From: Bog-950 sp046329515
Lineage (GTDB): Bacteria; Bacteroidota; Bacteroidia; Chitinophagales; LD1
Length of the DNA: 64,000 nt
Reading direction: 5' to 3'
Assembly (NCBI GenBank): GCA_046329515.1
Contig: JAXLUM010000001.1
Coordinates: 1,426,001-1,490,000 of the forward strand
The notes under the pieces are model-generated. The model worked only from the letters and a program-made list of their open reading frames with translations, was not told where the DNA came from and made no database searches. Positions 42,578-51,688 of the stretch are shown here, in pieces (the stretch's first letter is position 1; every line of letters starts with the position of its first letter). The translations under genes and the position numbers were made by a program.

Positions 42578-43686
42578 ATGGCTACGAAAAAGAAACCTGC
42601 ACTAAAAAAATCAAGCATTTTAACAGAAGAAGATAAGGCGTTTTTTGCCAACTATATTAATAATCCTTCACCTACCGGTTTTGAAGCCGAAGGCCAAAAA
42701 TTATGGCTGGCTTACCTTAAACCGGCAATCGATAAATACGAGGTTGATAATTACGGAACTGTATTTGGCGTTATTAACCCCGGCGCCCCTTTTAAGGTAG
42801 CCATTGAGGCGCATGCCGACGAAATTTCGTGGTACGTATCATACATTAACGAAAGCGGTTTAATATACGTTAAGCGCAATGGCGGAAGTGACCACCAGAT
42901 TGCCCCTTCAAAGCGCGTTTGGATTCATACCCGCGATGGCAAAAAAATACCGGCCGTTTTCGGTTGGCCTGCTATACACACCCGCAAGGATGGAAAAGAG
43001 CAAACCCCACAGGTAACCAATATATTTTTGGATTGCGGCTGCAGTACTAAAAAGGAAGTAGAAGCACTAGGTATTCGTGTAGGCTGTGTGATAACTTACC
43101 AGGATGAGTTTTTTACCTTAAACAACCGCTACTTTGGTGGCCGCGCTTTAGATAACCGTGCAGTGGCTTTATAATTGCCAAGGTTGCGCGTATGCTAGAA
43201 AACAAGAAGAAACTTCCGTTTGCCTTGTATATTGTAAACTCAGTTCAGGAAGAAGTTGGCCTCCGAGGCGCTGAAATGGTGGCCCATACCATACACCCTG
43301 ATTGCGCAATTATTACCGACGTTTGCCATGATACTACCACACCAATGATTGATAAACTGGTGGAAGGTGATTACATGGCAGGCCGTGGCCCCGTTTTAAC
43401 GGTTGGTCCTGCGGTGCACAACAAGTTGCTGGACTTCATTATTCAAACTGCGGATAACAAGAAAATACCTTACCAGATTGATGCGGCTTCGCGCTCAACA
43501 GGTACTGATACCGACGCTTTTGCTTACTCACGCGGTGGCGTGCCATCGGCGCTTATTTCATTGCCTTTGCGCTATATGCACACTACGGTTGAAATGGTAG
43601 CTATTGATGACGTGGAGAATGTAATACGCCTGATTTACGAAAGCCTGTTGAACCTTACCCCTAAGTTCAACTTTAAGTATCTATAG
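42578..43686 (+). pseudogene. M42-family aminopeptidase with a single-base frameshift
   Basis: One M42 metallopeptidase gene is split into two frames. Frame one (42578-43174) ends ...GGRALDNRAVAL and stops. The other frame continues IIAKVARMLEN from about 43170 to 43686. Inserting one G in the run at 43163-43165 restores the family sequence RALDNRAGGFIIAKVARML. Together the parts hold the whole binuclear metal site: EAHADE (His79, Asp81), ALDNR (Asp192), VQEEVGLRG (catalytic Glu), ITDVCHD and YMHTTVEM. With all active-site residues kept, a sequencing error or very recent mutation is likely. Confidence 0.85.
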
Positions 43687-43694
43687 TAAATTAC

Positions 43695-44042
43695 TTAGCT
43701 AAGTTCCGGTAGCGGTGTTCCTTTCTCGTAAACGTGAAAATGCATGCCGTAAGGGTCGGTAAACATTATACTGCCGGGTGAATGCTCCTCGCGGATAGTG
43801 CACCCCTTTTCTTCTAATAGTTTGCGGGCCTCTTTAATATCATCCACCTCATATTCAAAAAAGCTGGTGTAGGGCTGGTGAGAGGCATCGGCTATAAAGT
43901 AAAAGTTATCGCCTTTCTTAAACTTAGATTCTACGGGCGTATACTTAATCAATTCCCATCCTAACACGTCACGATAAAAAGAAATTGCGCTTTCGTAATC
44001 TTTTACGTTTATAGCTATGTAGGGGCTTGGCCTGAATTCCAT
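43695..44042 (-). CDS. VOC-family (glyoxalase/bleomycin-resistance fold) protein
   Basis: A 115-aa single-domain protein of the vicinal oxygen chelate superfamily. It has PYIAINVKDYESAISFYRDVLGWEL (part: AISFYRDVLGWEL), the FEYEVDDIKEARKLLEEKG half, and the C-terminal MFTDPYGMHFHVYEKG with conserved metal-ligand-type Glu. One domain of this size normally dimerises. The substrate cannot be read; roles range from dioxygenases to resistance proteins. Convergent with the M42 gene, 8 bases apart. Confidence 0.85.
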   Translation of the reverse strand: MEFRPSPYIAINVKDYESAISFYRDVLGWELIKYTPVESKFKKGDNFYFIADASHQPYTSFFEYEVDDIKEARKLLEEKGCTIREEHSPGSIMFTDPYGMHFHVYEKGTPLPELS

Positions 44043-44124
44043 AGAAGGTGTTTATACTAAATACGGCAAAAGCCGCCATTTATGATGAAGCATAGGCATT
44101 TAAATATGCGTAAGGGCGTTGGCT

Positions 44125-44985
44125 TTACCGGTTTACAATAAATGGTTTGTAGCCCGACCCCTTATCAGCTATTATTTGCAGATAGTAATTGCCCGCCGGT
44201 AGGTTTTGTAAGTTGATTTGTTCCGATTCTTTGCTCACAACTCCTTTTGCTGTTAGTTCTCCTAAGCCATTAAAAATTATGTAAGCTTTTGCATCGCGGG
44301 GTAAATTGCTCACCGTAATAAAATCAGAAGCGGGATTAGGGCTTATGGTAAAAGTTGATACGGCATTTTCCTGTATGCCACTTACAATGTAATCGCAGCT
44401 TGGCGCAATTTGAAAATCGTGAAAGCCGATAATTGTATCCTGGTAACAGCGCAGCCCGGTATAGTAATCCATATCCACGTAGATTCCATAACAGAGATAC
44501 CATACATCAGGTGTTGGCTGGTAGCGGTTTCCAATACCTTCGACTATATTGCCATACCAGTCTCCCGATACATACTGCACTTTCCGGCTATTGCCATTTA
44601 TAATAATAGTGGACGTGGAATCAACATGAACCAGTACCGCACACGTGTCCTTGGTTATTGTCCAACTTTCTCCGGCATTTTTAGTAAAGTCATATAAAAC
44701 AGTAAACTTGTTTATATGCGCATTCCACCAATATACTTTATTGCTATCCTCGTAGGTTATCAGGTTATTGCTTTGCTCAATAAACGGAGGGTTGTTACTG
44801 TGTATTTGCTTACACATGTGACCATTAATAACCGTATCTCCCGAATAATACCAGATACAATAATCCTGTTTAGGGCTGAATGCATAACCAATACCGTAGG
44901 TCCAACTGGTGCCGGCAGGGCACCAGGTTTGCGCCTTTGCATAATACAGCAACATGCACAAGGCAATGGTGAAGACGTGTTTCAT
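44125..44985 (-). CDS. secreted T9SS type A sorting-domain protein
   Basis: A 286-aa exported protein. Signal peptide about 1-18 (MKHVFTIALCMLLYYAKA). The middle (about 20-195) is a beta-rich, Tyr- and Trp-rich domain with several cysteines (TWCPAGTSWTYG; CKQI; CAVLV; CYGIYV), not assigned to a family. The C-terminal ~75 residues (STFTISPNPASDFITVSNL ... NLPAGNYYLQI) are a clear T9SS type A sorting domain, so the protein goes to the cell surface or medium. Role unknown. Confidence 0.8.
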   Translation of the reverse strand: MKHVFTIALCMLLYYAKAQTWCPAGTSWTYGIGYAFSPKQDYCIWYYSGDTVINGHMCKQIHSNNPPFIEQSNNLITYEDSNKVYWWNAHINKFTVLYDFTKNAGESWTITKDTCAVLVHVDSTSTIIINGNSRKVQYVSGDWYGNIVEGIGNRYQPTPDVWYLCYGIYVDMDYYTGLRCYQDTIIGFHDFQIAPSCDYIVSGIQENAVSTFTISPNPASDFITVSNLPRDAKAYIIFNGLGELTAKGVVSKESEQINLQNLPAGNYYLQIIADKGSGYKPFIVNR

Positions 44986-44997
44986 AGTAGCCCTAAA

Positions 44998-45031
44998 ATA
45001 AACAAACCCCGGTAGATTATCCGGGGTTTGT
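44998..45031 (-). terminator. rho-independent terminator of flavodoxin gene
   Basis: ACAAACCCCGG (45002-45012) pairs perfectly with CCGGGGTTTGT (45021-45031) around an 8-base loop. On the minus strand it is followed by TTATTTTAG-type T-rich sequence. It lies 20 bases after the flavodoxin stop and just before the T9SS gene. Confidence 0.75.
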
Positions 45032-45050
45032 GATTAATGATAATAAGTTA

Positions 45051-45572
45051 TTATAAGCCAAACTCAGGCAATACCTGGCTTACCCATTTCTGAATACGCT
45101 CTTCGGTAAGTTCGTCCTGGTTGTCAACGTCAAGCGCAAGGCCCAAAAAATAATCGCCGCGCTGGGCTTTGCTGTAATCGTGCTCATAACCTGCCACCGG
45201 CCACAGACCATACAATTTCCCATTGTTCTTTTCAACAATTTCGGCAAATAGCTGTAAGGCATCTATAAAATAAGAGGCATATCCGTATTGATCGCCAAGG
45301 CCGAAAAAGGCCACTTTTTTGGTCCCAAAGTTTATCTTTTCCATTTCAGGGATGAAAGATTCCCAGTCGCCCTGCAGTTCGCCATCATACCAGGTAGGCA
45401 TACCAAGGATAAGTGTATCGTACTTATCCATGTCTTCTGCTTTCTTCTTGTAAATCTCTAAAACATCAACTGTGCCTTCGCCCAGTTTAGCGTCAATTAC
45501 TTCTTTTATTCTTTTTGAAATCCGCTCGGTGTTGCCTGTATCGGTTCCGTAGAACAAGCCGATTTTTGCCAT
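45051..45572 (-). CDS. fldA: flavodoxin
   Basis: A 173-aa long-chain flavodoxin carrying FMN as a low-potential one-electron carrier in the cytoplasm. The phosphate loop is YGTDTGNTERIS (about 9-20). Later flavin loops are LGMPTWYDGELQGDW (about 56-70) and FGLGDQYGYASYF (about 90-102). The ~20-residue insertion typical of long-chain flavodoxins is present. It starts two bases after the S41 protease stop and ends at a terminator, so the pair is co-transcribed. Confidence 0.93.
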   Translation of the reverse strand: MAKIGLFYGTDTGNTERISKRIKEVIDAKLGEGTVDVLEIYKKKAEDMDKYDTLILGMPTWYDGELQGDWESFIPEMEKINFGTKKVAFFGLGDQYGYASYFIDALQLFAEIVEKNNGKLYGLWPVAGYEHDYSKAQRGDYFLGLALDVDNQDELTEERIQKWVSQVLPEFGL

Positions 45573-45574
45573 AG

Positions 45575-47332
45575 TTATTTTGTCTTTTCCGTTGTCACTC
45601 TAATCTTCTTCTTGTGTTTGCCGGGCTTATCCAGCTCAGGAGTTTTGTTTTCGTCCTTGCTTACTTTTTTAAGCGCGTCAAATTTAGAAGGAGTAGTGAT
45701 AACTTCTAAAGCCTTGGCGTAAACATCATTGGTTAAAGCGTTCATTACGCGGTATAGCATGCCGGTATCAAACAGGTTACGGCCAATGGTTGCTTTTAAA
45801 CGCGCTTTTATCAGCTTATCGCTTTTGGCAAAATCGCGCTCAAAGTTTGAGGTTGAATCGTTTTTAACCGCACCAAAGAATTGCCAGAACGATTTAGGAT
45901 TCATGCCGTCCTTAAGCTTCAACACGCTGTCCTTAACGGCTGCGGCAAAGTATTCGCCAAGCAATGTGGTGTCAGCATCAAAGTTGTTGAAGAAGGCATC
46001 AGCGCTTGGGTACTTCTTGTTTAACTCAGCACGGTTATGGTCAACATACTCCAGGCAGAATTTGTTCTCCACCCCACGACGCACCAACTGGTTAAGCAGG
46101 TTGCTGTTTTGGCTGGTGTCAATAGGCACAAAAAAGTCGGGCTTAACGCCACCGCCGCCATAAACAATACGGCCATTGGTTGTATGGTAACGTAAGCTAT
46201 CGTTGTATTTAAAGGTATCTACACCAAAAAGCTCACCACTTTCCAAACGCTCTTTATAATCTTCACGGTATTCTTTGTTGCCTTGTCCGTATGGCTTTTG
46301 AATACAGCGGCCACTTGGGGTATAGTAGTGCGCTGTGGTAAGCTTTAGTTGAGAGCCGTCAGTAAGGGTAAATGGCTTTTGCACCAGGCCCTTACCGAAT
46401 GTGCGGCGGCCAACAAGTAAGCCACGGTCGTTATCCTGTATACAGCCTGAGAAAATCTCCGCTGCAGAGGCCGAGCCTTCATCACACATTACCACCACTT
46501 TGCCTTCCTGGTAAATACCTTTGCCATCAGAGAAATAGGGCTGGTAAGGGGCATGCAACCCCTGGGTGTAAACTATCATTTCTTTCTCACCCAAAAACTG
46601 GTTGCAAAGGTCAACAGCAGTATATAAGTAACCGCCAACGTTGCCCTGCATATCAAATATCAGGTCCTTCATGCCTTGCTCCTTAAGCTTGGCCAATGCA
46701 GTATAAAATTCAGCCATGGTAGTGGCTGAAAAACGCTCAAGGCGTATATAGCCCACACCGGGTGCTGCCATGTAAGAAGCAGTAATACTGTAAATAGGAA
46801 TTTTATCGCGGGTAATATTGAAATGCACAGGCTCCTTTTCAGTGCCGCGCATAACCTCTAAATGCACCTTGGTGCCTTTAGGGCCGCGCAGGCGCTTAAT
46901 TACACCCTCGTTGTCAATTTTAATACCGGCAACAATGGTGTCGTTTACCTTAATAATCTTGTCTCCGGCCATTAGACCCACTTTTTCCGATGGGCCACCC
47001 GGTATTACTTCCAGCGCAATAATGGTATCGCGCAAAATCTGGAAGGTTATACCTATACCTTCAAAATTGCCTACCAAGCCTTCCTCACTGCGCTTAACGT
47101 CCTTAGCGGCTACATAGCTGCTGTGTGGGTCGAGGTCTTCTAAAACCTTGGCGATAGCATCCTCTACCAGTTTCTCTTCATTGGCGGTATCAGTGTAGTA
47201 ATTGCGGATGAGGTTCAGAACTTCGCCAAACTTATCGCTCTGTTCGTATTTCTTTTTCTCGGTGGTTTGTTGCGCCACGGCTGTTAAGGAAAACAGGCAT
47301 GCCGCCACAAACAAAAACAGGTTTCTTTTCAT
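45575..47332 (-). CDS. S41-family C-terminal processing peptidase
   Basis: A 585-aa CtpA/Prc-like serine protease. The start at 47332 gives a clear signal peptide (MKRNLFLFVAACLFSLTAVAQ); an in-frame ATG at 47410 would add 26 residues without signal character. A PDZ domain lies at about 80-165 (GIGITFQILRDTIIALEV ... GLMAGDKIIKV). The protease core has the catalytic Ser in DEGSASAAEIFSG and the Lys in RRTFGKGLVQ. A ~200-residue C-terminal helical region follows, with a basic tail (KKIRVTTEKTK). It probably trims envelope proteins in the periplasm. Co-transcribed with flavodoxin, which has no obvious functional link. Confidence 0.9.
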   Translation of the reverse strand: MKRNLFLFVAACLFSLTAVAQQTTEKKKYEQSDKFGEVLNLIRNYYTDTANEEKLVEDAIAKVLEDLDPHSSYVAAKDVKRSEEGLVGNFEGIGITFQILRDTIIALEVIPGGPSEKVGLMAGDKIIKVNDTIVAGIKIDNEGVIKRLRGPKGTKVHLEVMRGTEKEPVHFNITRDKIPIYSITASYMAAPGVGYIRLERFSATTMAEFYTALAKLKEQGMKDLIFDMQGNVGGYLYTAVDLCNQFLGEKEMIVYTQGLHAPYQPYFSDGKGIYQEGKVVVMCDEGSASAAEIFSGCIQDNDRGLLVGRRTFGKGLVQKPFTLTDGSQLKLTTAHYYTPSGRCIQKPYGQGNKEYREDYKERLESGELFGVDTFKYNDSLRYHTTNGRIVYGGGGVKPDFFVPIDTSQNSNLLNQLVRRGVENKFCLEYVDHNRAELNKKYPSADAFFNNFDADTTLLGEYFAAAVKDSVLKLKDGMNPKSFWQFFGAVKNDSTSNFERDFAKSDKLIKARLKATIGRNLFDTGMLYRVMNALTNDVYAKALEVITTPSKFDALKKVSKDENKTPELDKPGKHKKKIRVTTEKTK

Positions 47333-47628
47333 CTTCTGGTTATATGGTTTGAAAGAATGATGGAATTTGCCGGGTTTTACATACGCAATTAGATTCGCAA
47401 ATTCGGGCATACTCCTTCAAAGCAAGGACGAAAATAGCAAAATACAGTTGGCGTGTTTGGGCTTGTTAACGCATTGTAACAACTGCCATTATATAAGGTT
47501 AAATTCGGTCCTGAGTATAAAATACGGCCGTAACGCAGTGTGGGTTACAGTGCCTTGTATTTTAGTTTGGTGTTGAAAGATGAGCGGATTTCGCCTTTAT
47601 TTGGCAAAAAATAAGAATAGCGTACGTA

Positions 47629-50517
47629 ATGGAATATCGTTTTAATGAAATAGAGGAGAAGTGGAAAAAGGTTTGGGCGGAAAAGGGCTTATATAAAGTA
47701 ACTGAAGACCCTGCCAAACCAAAGTATTATGTGTTGGATATGTTTCCGTACCCAAGCGGTGCGGGCCTACACGTGGGGCACCCGCTGGGTTATGTAGCCA
47801 GTGATATTTATGCCCGTTACAAGCGCCTTAAAGGTTTTAATGTGTTGCACCCAATGGGTTACGATGCCTTTGGCTTACCCGCTGAGCAATACGCCATTGA
47901 AACCGGCACACACCCGGCTGTAACTACTGAAAAAGCGATTAAGCGCTACCGCGAACAGTTAGATAAAATAGGATTCAGCTTTGATTGGAGCCGCCAGGTA
48001 AAAACCTGCGAGCCGGCCTATTATAAGTGGACCCAATGGATTTTCCTGAAGCTGTTCAATAGCTGGTATAACCGTGAGGCTGATAAGGCGGAAGCTATTG
48101 AAACCTTAATTGGCAGCTTTGAAAAAGAGGGTTGTGCTGCGGGTTCAGCTTTTGAAAGAGTAGGAGGTAAAACGTTTACAGCAAGTGAATGGAAAGCCTT
48201 TAGCGAAACCGATAAGCAGCAGGTGTTAATGAATTACCGCCTGGCGTATTTAAGCTATGCAGAGGTAAATTGGTGTGAAGCACTAGGAACGGTATTAGCC
48301 AACGACGAAGTAAAAGACGGTAAAAGCGAACGCGGCGGCTACCCTGTAGAGCGCCGCAAAATGCGCCAGTGGTTTTTGCGCATTACTGAATACAGCGACC
48401 GCTTGTTAGATGCATTGGAAAAGCTGGATTGGCCCGAAGCCATGAAGGAAATGCAACGCAACTGGATAGGCAGAAGCGAAGGGGCCAGTGTGTTTTTTAA
48501 GTTGCCAGCGCAGAACGATTCACTTGAAGTATTTACCACCCGCCCCGATACCATTTTTGGTGCAACCTTTATGGTAATTGCCCCCGAGCATGAATTGGTG
48601 GAGCAATTAACTACTGCCGACCAAAAGCATGAGATAGAAAAATACATTGCCTACGTAAAAAGCCGCAGCGATGTAGAGCGCCAGCAGGAGAAGAAGGTAA
48701 CCGGAGCATTTACAGGTAGCTATGCCATTAATCCTTTTACCAATCAACCGGTGCCTGTTTGGATTGCTGAATACGTTTTAGCCGGTTATGGCACAGGCGC
48801 TATTATGGCCGTGCCTGCTGATGACGAGCGTGACCGCAAGTTTGCTGAAAAGTTTGGCTTACCTGTGGTGGAGATTATTGATAAGAGCATGTACCCCGGC
48901 GCCACTATTGAAGATAAGCTGGGCAAAATGATTAACAGCGGCTTTTTAAATGGTATGGAAGTGAAAGATGCCATTAAAGCCATTATTGATGAAATTGAAA
49001 AGAAGGGTATTGGCAAGCGCAAGGTAAACTACAAGCAGCGCGATGCCGGTTATAGCCGCCAGCGTTATTGGGGCGAGCCCTTCCCTATAAAATACAAAAT
49101 ACAGGGTGAGCCTGATTCGCATTTTGCAGGAGGAGAGAATGACGATATACCACTACCATTAAGCGAAAGTGAGTTACCATTGGTATTGCCTGAAGTTAGC
49201 AGCTACAAACCCGGTGGCGATGGACGCTCGCCTTTAGCTAACAATGCTAACTGGGTAAAGACCGGTTACGAAACCGATACTATGCCCGGTTATGCAGGTA
49301 GCAGTTGGTATTTTCTGCGCTATATGGACGCCGCTAACGACAAGGAGTTTGCTTCTAAAGACAAGATAGACTACTGGAAGAATGTAGACATTTACTTTGG
49401 TGGAGCCGAGCATGCCGTTGGCCATTTGTTGTATAGCCGCATGTGGCATAAGTTCCTTTTCGACTTAGGTTATGTGCCAACCGAAGAACCTTTTCAAAAG
49501 TTGGTTAACCAGGGGATGATACAGGGAGTGAGTGCGTTTGCTTATAGATTGCCACTGCAAAAGATATTTATATCCTATGATTTGATGATGTCAATCCCAG
49601 AAGGAGATTCATCTTTTTCGCAGAAAAGTTGGGTAGAAAGAGCTACAGAACAAGGCATCCTTATTGAAAATATGGGAGGCGCAATTCCTCTTCCTCAAGA
49701 AGTTAAGGTATCAATTGATCTTGTAAATGGGAAAGATCAATTAGATATTGAGGAGTTTAAAAAATGGCGTTCAGAGTATGCTGAGTATCATTTTATAAAT
49801 GGTGACAGTGGGTTTACCGTAGGAAGAGCTGTCGAAAAAATGTCTAAGTCCAAATACAACGTGGTTAATCCCGACGATGTAATTGAGAAGCACGGCGCTG
49901 ATTGTTTTCGCATGTTTGAAATGTTCTTAGGCCCAATTGAACAAAGCAAGCCGTGGGATGATAAAGGCATTAGCGGCGTAAGCAACTTCCTGCGCAAATT
50001 CTGGCGCTTGTTTTACGATGACAGCAAGCTGAAAGTAACGGACGAGCCAGCCACTGAGGCAGAATTAAAAGCCCTGCACAAGCATATTAAAAAGGTAACA
50101 GAGGATATTGAGAAGTTAAGCTACAATACCTGTGTAAGCTCCTTTATGATTGCTACCAACGAATTGAATGCATTGAACTGCAGCAAGCGCGCAGTGTTGG
50201 AACCACTATTAATTACACTGGCACCTTTTGCTCCGTTTATTACAGAGGAACTGTGGGCTGCGTTAGGTAACAAGGAAAGCATACATACGGCAAGCTTCCC
50301 GGCATTTGAACAAAAATACCTGGTAGAAAGCAGTCATAACTATGGCGTAAGCATAAACGGTAAAGTGCGTGCGGAAATAACCTTGCCTTTAGATATTAGC
50401 GAGGATGATGCAAAAGCACAAGTGCTGGCATTAGAAAACGTAATGAAGTGGACGAACGGCAACCCACCAAAGAAGTTCATTTTTGTGCGCGGGCGCATTA
50501 TTAACGTGGTGGTGTAA
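47629..50517 (+). CDS. leuS: leucyl-tRNA synthetase
   Basis: A 962-aa class I aminoacyl-tRNA synthetase charging tRNA-Leu. HIGH-type motif HVGHPLG is at about 48-54, KMSKS at about 737-741. The CP1 editing domain (about 235-430) has TTRPDTIFGATF and the GTGAIMAVPADDERD hydrolytic site. The C-terminal anticodon-binding and tRNA-binding domains are present (about 770-962). Length is normal for Bacteroidetes, which carry inserts around 150-215. The segment at about 49540-49850, just before KMSKS, has lower GC and different codon use than both flanks. The start at 47629 gives the family N-terminus MEYRFNEIEEKWKKVW. Confidence 0.97.
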   Translation: MEYRFNEIEEKWKKVWAEKGLYKVTEDPAKPKYYVLDMFPYPSGAGLHVGHPLGYVASDIYARYKRLKGFNVLHPMGYDAFGLPAEQYAIETGTHPAVTTEKAIKRYREQLDKIGFSFDWSRQVKTCEPAYYKWTQWIFLKLFNSWYNREADKAEAIETLIGSFEKEGCAAGSAFERVGGKTFTASEWKAFSETDKQQVLMNYRLAYLSYAEVNWCEALGTVLANDEVKDGKSERGGYPVERRKMRQWFLRITEYSDRLLDALEKLDWPEAMKEMQRNWIGRSEGASVFFKLPAQNDSLEVFTTRPDTIFGATFMVIAPEHELVEQLTTADQKHEIEKYIAYVKSRSDVERQQEKKVTGAFTGSYAINPFTNQPVPVWIAEYVLAGYGTGAIMAVPADDERDRKFAEKFGLPVVEIIDKSMYPGATIEDKLGKMINSGFLNGMEVKDAIKAIIDEIEKKGIGKRKVNYKQRDAGYSRQRYWGEPFPIKYKIQGEPDSHFAGGENDDIPLPLSESELPLVLPEVSSYKPGGDGRSPLANNANWVKTGYETDTMPGYAGSSWYFLRYMDAANDKEFASKDKIDYWKNVDIYFGGAEHAVGHLLYSRMWHKFLFDLGYVPTEEPFQKLVNQGMIQGVSAFAYRLPLQKIFISYDLMMSIPEGDSSFSQKSWVERATEQGILIENMGGAIPLPQEVKVSIDLVNGKDQLDIEEFKKWRSEYAEYHFINGDSGFTVGRAVEKMSKSKYNVVNPDDVIEKHGADCFRMFEMFLGPIEQSKPWDDKGISGVSNFLRKFWRLFYDDSKLKVTDEPATEAELKALHKHIKKVTEDIEKLSYNTCVSSFMIATNELNALNCSKRAVLEPLLITLAPFAPFITEELWAALGNKESIHTASFPAFEQKYLVESSHNYGVSINGKVRAEITLPLDISEDDAKAQVLALENVMKWTNGNPPKKFIFVRGRIINVVV

Positions 50518-50527
50518 CCCTTCCCAA

Positions 50528-50547
50528 CCCTTCCCTAAAGGGAAGGG
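50528..50547. repeat. perfect GC-rich palindrome (REP-like)
   Basis: CCCTTCCC-TAAA-GGGAAGGG lies 10 bases after the leuS stop, followed by CTTATTTG, a weak T-rich stretch. It could act as a weak terminator, but such palindromes recur in pairs between Bacteroidetes genes, and a second related one lies 82 bases on. Confidence 0.55.
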
Positions 50548-50629
50548 CTTATTTGTATTAACTGTTGAATTGGTCGTCCATTAAGAAATGCTTAGTATAG
50601 CAGAATTCAATAACGAAAACTTAGTTAAG

Positions 50630-50647
50630 TCTCCCCTTTAGGGGAGA
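50630..50647. repeat. second GC-rich palindrome (REP-like)
   Basis: TCTCCCC-TTTA-GGGGAGA lies 11 bases before the ATG of the queuosine transporter gene. With the palindrome at 50528 it brackets the 141-base gap, and both carry a TAAA/TTTA centre between CCC and GGG arms, so they look like one repeat family. Confidence 0.5.
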
Positions 50648-50658
50648 TTTAGAGGGTT

Positions 50659-51456
50659 ATGAAATACTTTCAGGATAAAACCAACCGGCTTTACATAGGC
50701 ATGAGCGCCTTCTTCATAGCTAATGCTATGGTGGCGGAGTTTATGGGGGTTAAAATCTTTTCAGTTGACCAAACCTTAGGTATTCATATTCCAACCTTTA
50801 CCCTTTTCGGTATGCCGTTTACCGGCATCAGCCAAACCTGCGGCGTATTGCTTTGGCCGGTGGTTTTTGTAATGACCGACATTATTAATGAATACTTCGG
50901 GGTAAAAGGCGTGCGCTTTATTTCGTGGATAGCTGCCTTTATGATAGGGTACGCTTATATAATGCTATCCGGCGCTATGGCCACCCAACCTGCTGACTGG
51001 TGGTTAAGCAGTTCCAACTACGGTAACGAGCTGGACTTCAATAAGGCTTATATGGCCGTTTTTGGCCAGGGCACTAACATTATCATAGGCTCCCTTTTGG
51101 CCTTTATAGTGGGCCAGTTTATTGATGTATACATCTTTCATTGGGTAAAGCAAAAAACAGGGGAGAAGTTCATTTGGCTACGCAGCACAGGTTCAACCCT
51201 GGTTTCTCAATTGGTTGATAGCTTTATTGTATTGTTTGTGGCCTTCTACTTGCTTAAGGCTAACGGTAAAGGGCAGTGGCCCTTGCAAATGGTTTTTGCC
51301 GTAGGGGTAGTAAACTACATATATAAGTGCACGGCTGCCGTGCTTTTAACCCCGGTAATCTACCTCGTGCATAAAGGTATTGATGCCTGGCTTGGCCCTG
51401 AATTGGCTCAGCGCCTTAAAAAGCAAGCCCAGGGCGAAGGGGTGCAGACGGCTTAA
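50659..51456 (+). CDS. queuosine precursor transporter (YhhQ/VUT family)
   Basis: A 265-aa inner-membrane protein with about six to seven helices matching the VUT/YhhQ family (ECF-like), which takes up 7-deazaguanine precursors of queuosine. Family features include FFIANAMVAEFMGVKIFSV near residues 17-35, MTDIINEYFGVKGVRFISW near 75-93 and STLVSQLVDSFIVLFVAFY (about 176-194). Start at the ATG directly after the palindrome; there is no clear Shine-Dalgarno. It stands alone between leuS and a secreted protein gene. Confidence 0.88.
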   Translation: MKYFQDKTNRLYIGMSAFFIANAMVAEFMGVKIFSVDQTLGIHIPTFTLFGMPFTGISQTCGVLLWPVVFVMTDIINEYFGVKGVRFISWIAAFMIGYAYIMLSGAMATQPADWWLSSSNYGNELDFNKAYMAVFGQGTNIIIGSLLAFIVGQFIDVYIFHWVKQKTGEKFIWLRSTGSTLVSQLVDSFIVLFVAFYLLKANGKGQWPLQMVFAVGVVNYIYKCTAAVLLTPVIYLVHKGIDAWLGPELAQRLKKQAQGEGVQTA

Positions 51457-51688
51457 GCAGCGCCGAAGTTTTCCTTGAATTTCTAATCTTATTGTTTTGT
51501 AAGTGCCTGAAAATCAATAAAAGGAGGCATTTACAATTCCTGCATTGTTCTAAGTTTTTTCAGTTAACTGTAACCTTTTCTGAACATCTCACGTAAGGAT
51601 AAATGTCTTTAATCGCAATTGGAACCTGCGAAGCGGGACAAAGGACTGAGATAGGAAGGAATTTAACGAACAAGCTAAACTTAGGTTC
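51457..51688. other. 232-base intergenic region with hairpins
   Basis: No coding sequence is seen. AAGTGCCT (about 51499-51506) can pair with AGGCATTT (about 51526-51533) with one wobble, giving a long-loop hairpin after the transporter gene but without a T-run. Nearer the next gene, CCTGC-GAA-GCGGG forms a tiny hairpin in what may be the 5' leader of the PKD gene. I see no promoter box of good quality. Confidence 0.35.

Noticed and set aside
43192..43686. A separate gene starting at an internal ATG (MLENKKK) after the M42 fragment
   Set aside because: The frame extends upstream in homologous M42 sequence (IIAKVAR), and the metal ligands are divided between the two parts. It is the second half of one frameshifted gene.
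47333..47410. N-terminal extension of the S41 protease to an upstream ATG
   Set aside because: The extra 26 residues lack signal features and would bury a clear signal peptide that starts at 47332.
47440..47600. Inverted repeats TTGTTA/TAACAA and GTAAC/GTTAC between the S41 protease and leuS
   Set aside because: Arms are only 5-6 bases with no conserved spacing or T-run, so chance is a sufficient explanation. A T-box for leuS was considered, but no T-box core motif is seen.
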